From positions 7,712,658 to 7,776,657 of the forward strand of contig OY365818.1 in NCBI GenBank assembly GCA_959347315.1: DNA of 64,000 bases. Direction: 5' to 3'. Made by a program: the position numbers and the translations under genes. The first letter of the stretch is position 1. Every line of letters starts with the position of its first letter. The notes below the pieces were generated by a model. The model saw only the letters and a program-made list of their open reading frames with translations, searched no databases and was not told the origin of the DNA. Of this stretch, positions 21,331 to 34,886 are shown one piece after another. This DNA comes from Bimastos eiseni. Its lineage: Eukaryota > Annelida > Clitellata > Crassiclitellata > Lumbricidae.

Positions 21331-21987
21331 AGTTACTAGCTTTTTTATTAATTCTAGCTGCTATTGTTGTTCGCTGTCACTCATGTTAACATATCTGCGT
21401 TATTGTCAGATTATTTATTTTTAAATAAATTAATATCTCATCATCAACCGTGTTCTAGGAAACTACAAATAAAGACATTGTTCGATCGTTTTATTGCTTT
21501 TATGAGTGTTAACATTGTCACCGTTATTATTATAGCCTATACCCAGTGTGAACTTAAGGGCGGTTTAAAAAGTACATGCTTACTTACTTACTAATGCTTA
21601 ATATTTTGTGCTGTAACTGTTATTATTGCTGGTTTTGATATTCTCCCTCCTCAACTTTCCCGACCGTGGAACGAGCCAAGGCCTAATTACGCCTTCATGT
21701 AACCCCATGAGCACGAAAGGTGTACGTGATATAATGTCTTCACGTACGCGTAAGTCGTATATACATGTACACAAAAAATAACATATTATTATGACTAATG
21801 TAGGACTATGTTCCTAATAATATTCTGACTAAAGCGCAACCGTATAAAAAATAATTCAGACTTCAAAGAGTTAGTTTGTCTGACAAACATAGCCAAAAAA
21901 TTTGTTTGATCTAATCTAAATAAATAATTAATTAATCGCTGATTTTTCAAAAGTTAACTATGAAAATTAAATCAGTCGTTATCAGCC

Positions 21988-21993
21988 AATATT

Positions 21994-22033
<40 letters not shown>

Positions 22034-22127
22034 GTAATAATAATAAAAATAATAATAATAGTAATAATAATAACAATAAAATAATATAAATAATATAAAT
22101 AATAATACTAATACTAATATTAATAAA

Positions 22128-22179
<52 letters not shown>

Positions 22180-22180
22180 T
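21988..22180. repeat. (AAT)n microsatellite
   Basis: AATAAT runs with a few interruptions, about 190 bp. The minus-strand Leu/Tyr-rich frame is an artefact of it. Confidence 0.95.
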
Positions 22181-22540
22181 GCTACCGCCCACGGCCTCTT
22201 TTACCTTTAAGACTATGTACGATGGCATTCTATTTTAAAATTCTCATTTTGACTTCGTTAATCTGTAATCCAAAGTCATTAAACTATAATATCTGTGTTC
22301 TAAACAAAAAATTAACCAAACTTATTAAATAAATTTAAGAAATAGCTTTGATCGAATTAGGAACCCAGGATTCGAATTCTTCAATACAGAATAATTCAAC
22401 TGAAGAGCGATAAACAACGTCTTTGGGGAGAATATAATCTAGACACCGTATGGCAATTAACCTAATAACGTGCAACGCTTACAAATTGATACCTTTCACA
22501 AGCGCTAGCGTCGTTCGCTTGGCCTGATAGTCTGTTAGTG

Positions 22541-23066
22541 CGTTAATCGGTTTATGCGCTCCTTCGTGCGTGCGGCGGTTGATCGGTTTATTGGTCGGTG
22601 CGCGCGTGGGTCTGTTGATCGGTTTATGCGTCTGTTCGAGCGTGCGGCGGTTGATCGGTTTATTGGTCAGTGCGCGCGTGGGCTTGTTGATCGATTTATG
22701 CGTCGGTTCGCGCGTGGGCCTGTTGATCGGTTTATGCGTCTGTTCGTGCGTGTGGCGGTTGATCGGTTTACTGGTCTGTGCGCTCGTGGACAAGTTGATC
22801 GATTTATGCCCTTGTTCGTGCGTGCGGCGGTTGATCGGTTTGTTGGTCGGTGCGCGCGTGGGCCTGTTAATCGATTTATGCGTCTGTTCGTGCGTGCGGC
22901 GGTTGATCAGTTTAATGGTCGGTGCGCGCATGGGTCTGTTGATCGGTTTATGCGTCTGTTCGTGCGTGCGGCGGTTAATCGGTTTATTGGTCGGTGCGCG
23001 AGTGGGCCTGTTGATCCTTTTTATGGGTCTGTTCGCGCGTGAGTCCGATGATCGGTATATGCCTCT
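22541..23066. repeat. 36-bp GC-rich minisatellite with two alternating monomers
   Basis: About 14 units of 36 bp. Monomer A begins GATCGGTTTATTGGTCGGTG, monomer B begins GATCGGTTTATGCGTCTGTT. They mostly alternate, giving a 72-bp period with one 108-bp step. The unit is a multiple of 3 and CG-rich, so three long frames (150-171 codons) stay open, encoding 12-residue repeats such as RFIGRCARGSVD. There is no start context, splice site or domain, so I treat it as a satellite. Its CpG density stands out against the AT-rich flanks. Confidence 0.88.
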
Positions 23067-24356
23067 TAAAGGATGGCGGGGCTGATTATGGGTATTGCCT
23101 CGTCAAGATTTTACATCTGGCTACGAAACGGGCCTATGCATACATAGATACATAGTTACATACGTTCATGCATTTAGACATAATTGTCTACCCTGCATCT
23201 AATCTAAGGCAATCGTCCGACTTCCATAGCGTCATTTAATATGACACCCATAACTCAATTCTAATGGAACACTCCTTGCAGTCCCAAAATGACGGAAAAC
23301 CTGCCAGTCAACGTACAGACCGTTTTACCTGAACTAACAACATTTTTTTTAGAAACGCGCCACTAAGCGACCGCTGTCTAATGGGCAGGTCTCAGCCATG
23401 GACTGTGCGCCGTGTCTAATTTCCCTCGTAGGGTTAATCCAAAGCTTATTACAGCCACTATAATCCACGGTGTTAAAGCAGAGAATTATTCCCGTCATTC
23501 GAAGTAGGTCTGTGGCTTGTGCTCGCGTTTTCTACAATAACAAATTTTTTATAGCCCACTAAGGACCGGGTGACTGTAAGACCACTTACCTGTCATTTTT
23601 TCCTGGCGTTTATACAGCTCTACTTCTAGAAAGACAAGCATGGCTCTGAAATCACCGTTACATCCTGATTTTGTTTAGATTAGAGACTCTGACAATGATA
23701 AGCATCAAAAATTGTTCATTCAACATAATTTGAAGGCAGAAAATATTCTACTATGGCTTGTACGGACCCATCAGGTTCAGTGCTATTGGACAAATTGGTT
23801 ATTTATGCGATTTTCAGTTAGCTACTGACATTTACTAATCTTCACGAATTGGAATTAGCTGAATCTTGTGGCTAATCGATTAAATCTATAATTATCAGCG
23901 ACTAATTAATTAGTTAATAAAACTAGATGAATCGCAACGCAGTCGGCCCACAATCATTTTGTTTGTCACGTTGGATTCACCTTAGCATGACTGACGAATT
24001 AAGTCTTAACTGTGACCAATTAATATTGTGAAATGGACAGGGTCTCTGCAAATCCTTATCAAATAAGTGTATGTCTGACGATTATCTGAATATTTATATA
24101 TAACGTTTAAACTAGTTCAGGTTATTTTTTTAATCACGAATTCCCGGCGCAGCCATTGTGAGAAGTACAGTGACTCTTATTGATGAGGTATTACGTTTAG
24201 AACTAGCTTAAATTATTTAAATTAGAATTCGGATCAGACAATAATTTACCAGAAATAGCATTGTATTGTATTTTCCGTTTATTTTGATACATGCATGCGT
24301 ACACGAATCTGAACTGCCAATCATGTGGAACATCCTAAATGTTCCTGACTTTGTTG
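23067..24356. other. Intergenic, no feature recognised
   Basis: No open frame with family similarity and no tandem repeat. Ordinary AT-rich sequence. Confidence 0.5.
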
Positions 24357-24569
24357 CATTACTATCAGAAGTACAATCAGAAGTTCCATTACAATCAGAA
24401 GTTCCATCACAATCAGAAGTTCCACTAAGTCAGAAGCTCCATTAGAATCAGCAGTACAATCACAAGTTCCATTATAGTCAGCAGTAGGCCTACAATCTGA
24501 AGTTCCATTACAATCAGAAGTGCCATCAGTGGCTCCATTGCAATCAACAGTTAGTTCCATTACAATCAA
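24357..24569. repeat. 18-bp minisatellite (AATCAGAAGTTCCATTAC)
   Basis: About 12 units with substitutions and partial units. The 18-bp period keeps an 82-codon minus frame open (NGTSDCNGT type). Confidence 0.85.
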
Positions 24570-25235
24570 CCTACGTTATTACAAGTGTTTCGACGAGAAG
24601 ACGCAACATATGTGAATAAACTAGAGAAGACGAAATGAATATGGGAGAAAGGTGGAGTGGTAGGGAGCCAAGAGAGGAAATAACGAACGATTATTCAATA
24701 GATTACCATGCTTCGTCCTGGGTGGAATTCCCGGACACAAGTTCAACCACAGATAAACCGGATGGAGTGGAGTGAGGTGGGTTGTGGTGGATAAGTCCAG
24801 CGGTTCGCCGGAAAGCCATTACGGAACGCTTCAATTATTCACGCGCGCCATAATGGATGCGCAATAATCGGATGACAATCTCTAAATCCAGACTCATCCT
24901 CGACCGACTTAGACTCCATAAACACACTTTCACTCGCCCCTCCCTTCGTACACCCCTCTGTGCTTTTCCCTGTTCCAACCCCGACCTAGAAAACTGACTC
25001 AGAATTTACCAAATTACCGTTGGACCTGTTCCACCATTGATAACTATCTTTTGCGTTTGACCTAGCTAGTGCTCATAGCAGTCATTTTGCACGAACGTTG
25101 GTAACACTCGTTCTCTTTATAACAACACTCTCAACTAATAGCAGCATAATGGTTGGAATTGGAAACCTAATAACGATGTAATATGGTACGTGGCCCGAGT
25201 GGGTGATTGTAACACTTCTATAGTTGTGGGGTTCG
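24570..25235. other. Intergenic, no gene
   Basis: Around 24810-24890 a CG-containing stretch with ATTATTCACGCGCGCCATAA is less AT-rich than its flanks, but it has no open frame. Confidence 0.4.
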
Positions 25236-25690
25236 TATGAGCGGGTGGACGGATTTATTGGATACGTGGAATGAAGACAAGGCTGAAGATATAATAGAAG
25301 GATGGAGGATGGAAAACAAGGGCCTAGGAAGGAAATGGGAAAAAATGGAGGGAAATAATAGAAAGATTTTGTTGGGCACGTGGAATTGTGGCAGGAAGGA
25401 AGAAACTAGGAAGGGACCGAAGGATGGAAACTGCCAAACAAGGGTACGAGAAGAAATGAAGAGGGAAATAAAGGAAGACATGAGCGAAAAGATTTTGTTG
25501 GATAGCCTGAGTGGAATTAGGACAGAAAAGAAGCTATTACTGAAGGAAGGAAGTTGGCAAGCAAGGGCGTAGGATGGAAAATGGAACAAAGAGACGTAGA
25601 GATAAACAAAGACGTGAAAGAAGGAGGAAAAGAAACCAGGCAAGAAAGCAAGCGAAGAAACAAAGACGGAGGGAATGGATGCACAGATGG
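25236..25690 (+). repeat. Degenerate purine-rich repeat with AAAGATTTTGTTGG blocks
   Basis: A purine-biased strand in which GAAAGATTTTGTTGG and GAAGGAAG..GGCAA(G/A)CAAGGG blocks recur about every 120-160 bp (near 25360, 25490, 25540). It looks like an old higher-order repeat. The 111-codon plus frame over it is not a recognisable protein. Confidence 0.55.
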
Positions 25691-25965
25691 ATGGATTATT
25701 AAATGGATGGAAGACCTAATATATGGATGGACGGACGGAAGGAAGGATGGGTGGATGGATGGATGGATGGATGGATGTATGGATGGATGGATGGATGGAT
25801 GGTTGGATGGATGGATGGATGGATGGATGGATCGACTAATGGATGGATGGATGGATGGATGGATTGATGGATGGATGGATGGATGGTTGGATGGATGGAT
25901 GGATGGATGGATGGATGGATCGACTAATGGATGGATGGATGGATGGATGGATGGATTGATGGATT
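25691..25965. repeat. (GGAT)n with a roughly 90-bp duplicated pattern
   Basis: GGATGGATGGAT repeats. The variant blocks GGATCGACTAATGGATGG, GATTGATGG and GGTTGGATGG each occur twice about 85-90 bp apart, showing a second-level duplication. Confidence 0.92.
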
Positions 25966-26157
25966 TTGCGTGTATAGAATAAGTGTGTTGGCCTCGATTG
26001 CAATCCTTCACAGGTATCATGTTTCGCTTTCAACGAGTGTTTTCTGGAAGTCTCTGCACACTGCTTTGAACCGACGAAAGCGAGGCATGAATCTGGTACC
26101 GCGGTCTGACGGTGCATGATATATAAGGGGGCTGTCGGCAGACCAAAAGGCGAACGC

Positions 26158-26174
26158 TGGCGACATCTAGCGGC
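26158..26174 (-). promoter_or_regulatory. CTCF-like motif
   Basis: GGCGACATCTAGCGGC reads on the minus strand as GCCGCTAGATGTCGCC, one base off the common animal CTCF core CCGCTAGATGGCGC. Sequence match only. Confidence 0.3.
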
Positions 26175-26339
26175 CGAGTATGACATCTGTTTCCTGGATT
26201 ACTCGTCGTCCAATAAATCACTCGACTGACAATTCGACCGGATGTCCACGGCTCCGAAGTCGACTGTATTTTCCCGGGTTGGAGAGAAGAACGTGAAAGG
26301 GAGGCAGGAAACCAGACTGAACTGAGTCGCCGCCTGTCG

Positions 26340-26790
26340 TTGACTGCAGGAAGGAAGAGGAAGAAGAGGAGGAGGAGGATGAAGGGGAGGAGGAAAAATT
26401 AGGAGGAGGAGAATGAGGAATAGGAAGAAGAGGAGCGAGAGGAGGTAGAGGAGGAGGATGAAGGGAGGAGAAAACTTAGGAGGATGAGGAGAAGGGCTTC
26501 TCGGATGTCGGATGTACGAAGCTGAGAGGAGTGGAGAAAAGAGAATCGAGGCGAAGAGAAGTGACGGATAGGGAAGTAACAAAGGAGAGGGAATGATGGG
26601 AGGAGAGAGGAAGAGAGGAGAGGAAAGTATTTGAGAATAGAGGAAGAGAGGAGAGGAGAGCAACGGATGGGAGAAGAGAGGAAGAGAAGCCGGGAGAGCG
26701 AGGAGGAAGAGACAACAGGAGTTCAAAATAGAGGGCAGGAAGGAAAAGACAGGAGAAGAGAGTGATAGACCAAACTGAATTACAAAGTTA
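26340..26790. repeat. Polypurine tract (GGA/GAGA)
   Basis: About 450 bp of almost pure purine on the plus strand (GAGGAGGAGG, GAGAGGAAGAGAGG). Leu/Ser/Pro-rich minus frames are artefacts. Such tracts can form triplex DNA. Confidence 0.9.
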
Positions 26791-27034
26791 GAAAACAAAG
26801 ACTGCAGTGATGTTCAAGGGCTAGAAGTCAACAACTTAAAACATAGACCATCGACTAGATTCACTAGAATAATGAATAGAAATTTTAAAAGAGTGCCACA
26901 CCTGCAAATGAAGACAAACTAATATAATTGAATCGCTGAAAATTGTAAATAGGACTGTATGTATGAAAGAACCAAGCGTAGGAAACAACTCTGTTACTGC
27001 TAGCACTCAAGCAGTGCAAGCCTCACGCCTCTAC

Positions 27035-27085
27035 AAAGTAGGAGGGCGACGCAAATGATCTCCGTTATCATACAGTACCACAAAC
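27035..27085 (+). mobile_element. Dispersed repeat family 2 copy
   Basis: ACAAAGTAGGAGGGCGACGC, then AAATGATCTCCGTTATCATA. Confidence 0.5.
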
Positions 27086-27429
27086 CCTTAGCTTTAAGCA
27101 AAATTCAGACCACGGCTGGAGATGAAGACGGCACACCGTAGACCAGCAACTGTAATAAGAAGACAGCGTCTGCTGCTACTGATGCAAAGGCAAGCCTCTC
27201 CATCTCCTCGCAAGCTCCGCGGGCGAGATAGGCATGAGTAGCCAAGTTGATGAGGCAGATGATACGATCGGATGAGTCGACCGACTTTTATCGGTTCCTC
27301 GTAGACTAATCTTATGAATTAAGACCATCGATCACTTAATAATAGAGACCGGCGACATAGAAGTCATTCAGTTACTCAAGAGAAAAAGAAATTATGTATG
27401 ATGTATATGCATATTTATATATAAATATA

Positions 27430-27690
27430 CATGAAAATACATATACGTACAAACATACATACATACATACATACATACATACATGCATCATACATACATG
27501 CATACATACATGCATACATACATACATACACACACATACATACATATATACATACATATATACATACATGCATCATACATACATGCATACATACATACAT
27601 ACATACATACATACATACATACACACACATACATACATACATACATACATATACATACATACGCGCATACATTTTATACAGATGCACAAA
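27430..27690. repeat. (ACAT)n microsatellite, compound with ATACAC and GCATAC
   Basis: ACATACAT runs with GCATCATACATACATGCATA blocks occurring twice about 90 bp apart. His/Tyr/Thr-rich and Met/Tyr/Val/Cys-rich frames on both strands are repeat translations. Confidence 0.95.
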
Positions 27691-28023
27691 TACATTCACC
27701 AATACTTGCACATACAAACTGCATGCATAAATGCAAAATTATTATGCTTGATTGCAGAATTGTCTACACTCCAACACTACACGAACAAAATGTCAGAGTT
27801 CAATAGCTACAACATCTCGTATTCAATTTCTCGAAAAGAAAAACGAAGATGAGAATTAATAATTTAATTAAAACGACGCCGACGATCTTAATTTGTCACT
27901 CATGAACCGTCCAGTTCATTAGTGCCGGATCCTTCGCTTCGAGAGGGAAATTTAATCAAGATTAATGAAGCCAAAGCCAACATTTGATACTGGACAAGAA
28001 AATCCTGGATAACCGGCGAAAAG

Positions 28024-28043
28024 AGACATTTGTCAAAATGTCT
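28024..28043. other. Perfect short inverted repeat AGACATTT-GTCA-AAATGTCT
   Basis: Two 8-bp arms and a 4-bp loop. It sits in a less repetitive stretch (27850-28150) that also contains TTTAATCAAGATTAATGAAG. Possibly a transcription factor site. Confidence 0.4.
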
Positions 28044-28149
28044 TATGACGAGTTTTTCTCGCGGACATTTGAAAGAAAGCACGAACCGTGCAATGATCTC
28101 TCGGCTCAGAAATTCTTGTCTTCGAAAACAACGTTAGAATTGGTGCATT

Positions 28150-29454
28150 TTTATGTGGTATGATACCAGTGACGTCGCTATGATTAGAGGCCAGAGGAGG
28201 TAGATTTGATATGATGAGATAGGAGAGGTGGCTACTGTTTCTCCTCCCAAACCCCAAGATTTTTAAAATAATAATGTAGCAATAATCATTTCTTGGTGAC
28301 TATGCCTTCAATATCTTGAAAAAGTGTTACTATTCAAAGCGGATAGTCACCAACTAGATCAGGATCCCCAAAGTTTTCGATACAGAGGGCCACTTTAGTG
28401 ACCCAGTGAGAGCTGGCGGGTCACAGGGATACCATGCGAGTGCGGAAGTCGCGAAGCCTTAGAAGGTTTAGTAAGTATAAGGCTTACTCACATGCTTATA
28501 ATAAAGTTAAATAAGCAGTACTGAAGTGCTTGAATTTTGAACTAGAAAATGTATAAGAATTTCGCGACTCATTAAATATTTCATTCATTCATTTATTAAT
28601 TTTATTCTAAAGACACCACAGTTACGATGTTTACAACGTTAAGTAATGTGTCGAATTGCCTATTGTCATGGTAATTATATTATTTATTACTTTGCTACAC
28701 AAATTTCTATCTACATGACGTTAAAGTCAACTTGATCAAACAGTCAGTTACGTTACCGTATGTTATTTATGTTATGGCATATCTTACACTATGCTGGCGT
28801 AAGGCTCTTGTTATGTTATGCCATGTAATGCTATGTTATGGTAAGAGCAATGTAATGCCATTTTCCTTATTTTACAACGCCTATTATTCCGAATTCTGTA
28901 GATGAGCCTCTGAAGACAACGGCGTTAAGCTAAAAGCACAAGCTTCGAACCATCCAACGAACTCCCGCCAACAGCTGACAGACGGCATTGATGTTCAGAG
29001 TCTCTGTTCTCTAGGGTTATTCGTAAACAATGCTTTTATGTTAGAACTTAGCAGGCTACGCTGTTTTAATGCAGTCCTTGTTAGCCGTCAGTGTTTCAGT
29101 AGTGCTGTTAGAGGCCAGTTCTGTTAATCGATAGCGTTGTTAGGAGTTCCTCTGTTTGATAATCAATTGGCTCTGCACTCGATTGAACCTCTACAGCCAA
29201 TGCAGTCGTATTAAGTCGCAGTCGTCCTCAAAAGAGATGCGATGATAAAAGGAACAGCGCCGACAGAAAAGCCGCCCTCCGCGCAGTCAATAAGTCCAAG
29301 ATAGAACCGCTGTTCCTTACGTACAGGGCTATAGTAGGTAGGCTACTGTAGGGCCTACACTGTGGGCACTTGTGTTCTGTGCGTAGGCCCCATTTAGTCT
29401 TACTCATTCACAACGATGCGTGGCGGTATATTATGCAGGCTACATTCTAACACG
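28150..29454. other. Intergenic, no gene recognised
   Basis: ATGTTATG-like degenerate repeats at about 28760-28860. TAGGCCTAC-type palindromes at about 29340-29395. No coding signal. Confidence 0.45.
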
Positions 29455-29800
29455 GGCAGAGGCGTAGACACCTTAGAGCAAATGCTCCATCCAAAATGTA
29501 AGGGGGAGATCTCATTGCGAAATTAGGGGATGTCATTTTTTTAAAGCATTATACCATTAAAAATCTTTTATTTTTGCAGTTGAGCCATTCTGTTCTATTC
29601 GACAGTGTCAATGTGTCTGCTATTAACCTATTTCAATCTATTATTCATTCTGTAGTTATTAGTCCGTCTGTCAGCCAAAATTGGGGGGAAGTTGATCCAA
29701 TGAGTCATGACTTAGGGCAATTAAGTTGCTTCCATTGACTTGGGGGGGGGATGGACGCCCCCGAACACGGGGACCTCCTCTATCCATGCATAGGCTACAT
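29455..29800 (+). mobile_element. Candidate non-autonomous DNA element with G-rich ends
   Basis: The left end GGGCAGAGGCGTAGACACC resembles the reverse complement of the right side (GGATAGAGGAGGTCCCCGTG). The internal G8/C5 runs near 29742-29762 fit a family whose ends start CAG(A/T)GGCG. The target duplication is not clear. An (ATT)n tract follows directly. Confidence 0.35.
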
Positions 29801-29811
29801 ACACACCCACA

Positions 29812-29847
29812 TTATAATTATTATTATTATTATTATCATTATTATCA

Positions 29848-29881
<34 letters not shown>

Positions 29882-29892
29882 CATTATTATCA

Positions 29893-29950
<58 letters not shown>
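29812..29950. repeat. (ATT)n microsatellite followed by GGCGCC LINE-tail-like sequence
   Basis: ATT/ATC runs of about 135 bp. The sequence right after it, GCACTCATTAGGCGCCACAA and then CATGGAGCGCGCTTATGAAA, resembles the minus-strand LINE tails at 49003 and 61375 (GGCGCC next to the ATT run). Confidence 0.8.
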
Positions 29951-30117
29951 GCACTCATTAGGCGCCACAATACAATCGATGGCACCACAATTAACACTTT
30001 ACTGTATACAAATACGCATAATCCATGGAGCGCGCTTATGAAATGCTTACTTCACTATAATTGTCTGCATCGTGGATGTACTTTAAATAAATTGCATATG
30101 GACGCGTATTTTTGCGT

Positions 30118-30185
30118 AAACACACACACACACACAAACGCACACACGCACACACACGCAAATACACAAACAAAATCGTACACAC
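30118..30185. repeat. (CA)n microsatellite
   Basis: ACACAC runs interrupted by ACGC and AAAC. Confidence 0.85.
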
Positions 30186-31374
30186 ATGCATACATAATAC
30201 GTATGTGTATAGATGTGTATATGTATGTTTAAGATGCCTTCTTGAGGATTTAATGACTAAAGAATGTTTGAAGAATATGAACAGATAGAATATACAGTCT
30301 TTCGGTGAAGCTATGTATAAGGTCAAGTTCGAGCTGCTTGAATAAGATTATAACATATGAAATATTTCGGCTCTAATGCTGATTGTAAGGCGTATAATGA
30401 TGATGGGGATGGGCTGGGGAAGAAGGAGAAATTCATGAGTAGAAGAAGGAATATCTGGAGTGGAATTGGTTGTGGCTTTGGAAAGGAGGGAATAGAGAGA
30501 TGAAGTGTAGTAATCATTCCAGAGAGAAAAGAACGATTCAGCCCTTGAAGAAAGTGGGCTGGAGAAGTTGGTTCATAGTCTTCCAGGGAAGGAGAGAAAT
30601 AGAGGTTCTGGATTGAACAAATGAGGGGTCAAGCCTCGCTTTAGCCGTGGTCTGGTCAAAATCGCCGTCAAACGAGATGCCATGCACTTACTTGTGACCT
30701 TTTTCTTGAGCAGGGGTATTGTTGATGATCACGGGTTCGTTTGAAAGTGGACTCGAGGCGTCAACGGAAAGATGTGAAAGCCTGGAGATAGGAATTATAC
30801 CAAGAATTGTTGGCGTAAGACAGTGATTGAATTGTGTCGGGGTTGGGAGGGTTCAACACCCCCCCTCAGTTCATTTTTTTCAACCTCGCCAGTTACCTTG
30901 CAGGGTCAAGTAACCCCCAGATCAGCTGTTAGTGGCTAAATGCAGCTTAACACCGCTAAAAATAAAGTTCGTGCACTGAAAATCAACAGTAATTCCCTAT
31001 ATTTTAGTCCGTCTACCGATTTTAGGCTCATAAAAATCATAGTCGGGACAAGCGAAAAAAAATTAAACTCCCCCGTTCAAATCTGACAATTGAAAACCTG
31101 GCGCAAGATTCGAATTTGATGATAATAGGAGCTTTTTTGTCTAGGAGAGAGTGGCATTGTAAGAAGTCAGGAGGTCTGGCGATTGACTCGAATATAGGTA
31201 GCACCAGTTTCTTAGGCTGACAAATTTCTCAGCATGATATCGAACCATGCTCATGCATCTTAGTTTACATGACATACAATACAATGCTATACAATACAAA
31301 ATACGATACATTACAATGCAATAAGAATCCAACTTGACAATATACCCTCCTTACAAAGTGTGGAAGTCGACCAA
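30186..31374. other. Intergenic, no gene recognised
   Basis: No coding signal. Near 31260-31320, ACAATACAATGCTATACAAT is a short degenerate ATACA repeat. Confidence 0.45.
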
Positions 31375-31465
31375 CCGTTATTGTAATCGTAATCTCAAAA
31401 CTTCTTAATAAGCGCCATGCACTCGACAGCCAAGCGCAGGGCACCCGCTTATTCACGAGCAACCG
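31375..31465 (-). mobile_element. Dispersed repeat family 1 copy (best-preserved minus copy)
   Basis: On the minus strand: GCTCGTGAATAAGCGGGTGC, CCTGCGCTTGGC, ATGGCGCTTATTAAGAAG, then GAGATTACGATTACAATAAC. The GATTAC repeat at the end looks like a retroelement tail. Confidence 0.6.
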
Positions 31466-31542
31466 TTCGGAACATACACTGATGTTAATGCGAATTTGTA
31501 ATTATTTACATATCTTGTTCAATCATATGTGTATTTGCATAT

Positions 31543-31575
31543 ATACGAATATATATATATATATATATATATTCG
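31543..31575. repeat. (AT)n microsatellite
   Basis: A short AT run flanked by CATATATACGAAT and ATTCGTGTATATA, giving an imperfect inverted repeat. Confidence 0.85.
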
Positions 31576-32056
31576 TGTATATATAGCGTATATATCTTTG
31601 AAAATACAAATATATAATATATTAGTAAGTTGGCGTGAGTGATAAATGTACTTGAGTTGGTCCGCAAGGGCCTTTAAATGTCCACTACGACGAATGGTCA
31701 TCTGAAGCTGATCTGGCACGGCTGCTGACCACGTTGGTCACGTATTCTTCCTCGTCGTCGTCGTCTTCTTCTTCTTCTTCCTGAACGGAGTGGTCAGCAA
31801 CTGACCGTCCGGCACTGACTGACCGCACACCTGAGTCTGGCTTTTGTGATTAATAGCTAAACGATGTAAACGTCTTTCTCCTTCTGCTTGACCTGCTCTC
31901 TGGCAACCCTTGTCGACGTCTCTTTGTGCTTGCCAGTATATGCGTGTGTGCCTGTGTCTCCGCGTATGAGTGTGTCTTTCTACTTCAAAGTCTATCGCCT
32001 TGAGTCAATTTCTAACTGCATCTCTCTTACTCCGCTTCTGTCACTATTAAGTACCG

Positions 32057-33065
<1,009 letters not shown>

Positions 33066-34250
33066 TCTGTTTGTCCCTGTCAATATCTCTGTCAATCTCT
33101 TCTTCCCTCTTACCTCCTTCTCGGTGCCTCTATTTGCGTCGCTGTTTCTGTGGATGACCCTCCTACTCTGTCTGTTCTTTCTCAATATATGTATCTTTGT
33201 CACTGTGAATTCCCTTCTCCCTCTGTCTTTATGATGTCTGCATCACCTTGTGATTCGGTATCTCTTTCGCCTGTCCTTCTCGCTATGTTTATTCGACCAA
33301 CCTCAAGCGATGTCCTTGTTTCATCTTCCCCCTCCCTAGCTCTCCTCGCCTTCCCTCTTGAAGCCTCCCTCCGTCTCCTGACCTCCTTCCAACTCCTTTT
33401 ATCTCTCCTTCTTAAATCTCCTCCGGCTTCTGATCCATCTCTTCCTCATTGACCACCTCTCCCATTCCTCCTCCACCCCATCCTCTTCCTATCCTCCCTC
33501 CTACTCCATTCCTCCTCACGCTCCTCCATCGTTTCTCTTCAATGCAAATAATAGACAAGCCGCGCTCCACATATACGGAGGCATGTACACATGCATGCAT
33601 TTAAACATAGAGACAAGTCTTAATGAACGTATTAAAGATAGAGATGCGATTGTATGTATGTATGTATGTATTTAGACATAAATGCATGTTTCTATGCACT
33701 GTATGCACTTAAATATAGAGCCATGTATATAAACGCGTCTATATATGATAAATTGAGCAATCCCCAGTTGTCATAAATTTATATGGATTACAGTAAATTA
33801 TTTGCCAATCTACGCGTGTACAAGAAATATTTTCAATATTAAGAAATCTGTAAGTCTGTATCGAATGTATACACGTGTTATAATGCATATTTTTTTGAAT
33901 TGGTAAAATCATTATAAGACTAACAGCTATATATATACACATATTATATATACCTACATATTTTGAAACTAATACGAAATTCGAGCCCTGGTTTTTAAGG
34001 GGTTTATATTCCTCGGCTTACAAGAAATCAATCTGGATGAGTGGCTTTTAAGGCTGCACACTGAGATAAGACAAGTAAAAGTTTTATAAGATTATCTGCG
34101 ATGAGGTGACGTGTATAGGCTTAGTTAAAAGTTAAGGTTGTTCAAGTTCAAGGTTGTCAACTAAACTTTGATTGATTGATTGATTGGTCATAAAGTAATT
34201 CGAATGAGGCTCGTTTGTAGAATATATTTTAACTGCAATGCATATAATAA
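33066..34250. other. Intergenic: C/T-rich tail, then AT-rich
   Basis: Pyrimidine-rich to about 33540, then TATG microsatellite at 33650-33672 and ordinary AT-rich sequence. No gene seen. Confidence 0.5.
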
Positions 34251-34254
34251 ACTA

Positions 34255-34612
34255 GGGCTGAATCGAATGGGTGATTTCACTATTCGGCCGAATACGAATA
34301 ATTGGTCCAACTATTCGGCCGAATACGAATAGTGTGTAAAATAGGTCTACCGACAGATTTCAAAATTTCAAATGTAAGCATACGTTACAATTCGGTAAAT
34401 TTGATACGTAAACTAAAAGTAAACAATGTACTGTACGTGAAATTTTGCATCCTTCTGCCAGTCTGTGTAAAACTATAGGAATGAAACTAATTTAACGAAA
34501 CCTAGAAATGAGACGGTTGACACTGCGATACCGTGGTCCAGTCTGGAGAGAGTTACTTCAGTCACGTGACCACTATTCGTATTCGGTCTGACCGCTACTA
34601 TTCGGATGCATA
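34255..34612 (+). mobile_element. Candidate DNA transposon remnant with ATTCGGCCGAATACGAAT ends
   Basis: The left part holds two tandem copies of CTATTCGGCCGAATACGAAT about 32 bp apart (34290-34330). The right part has CACTATTCGTATTCGGTC and TACTATTCGG (34570-34603), the inverse orientation. The start CTAGGGCTGAATCGAATGGG is reminiscent of hAT element ends. There is no transposase frame, so it would be non-autonomous. Confidence 0.45.
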
Positions 34613-34886
34613 TACATGTAATTATATTCTCTGTATGCGATGCATAAATATCTAGAAATCAAGAACACAACGCAAGATGGATGCGACGGAAGTGACATTT
34701 CTCAACTAAAAGCTATATACTGTAAAATTTAATATAGTCTGCCCTCCTGCCTTCGGAAATTCTCGTGAAAGGGACAGTCGCATCGAGTTTGATATCTTTA
34801 ACTTAATGAGCCGCACGTACGTTCTATAGTATACGGCGCACGGCAGTTGCTGTGAAAGTTTCGTAATCCGATATTTCTTTATTTTA

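Noticed and set aside
22479..23085. 150-171 codon frames over the 36-bp repeat as a repeat-protein gene
   Set aside because: Three different frames on two strands are open for the same reason (a stop-free 36-bp unit). No domain similarity was recognised.
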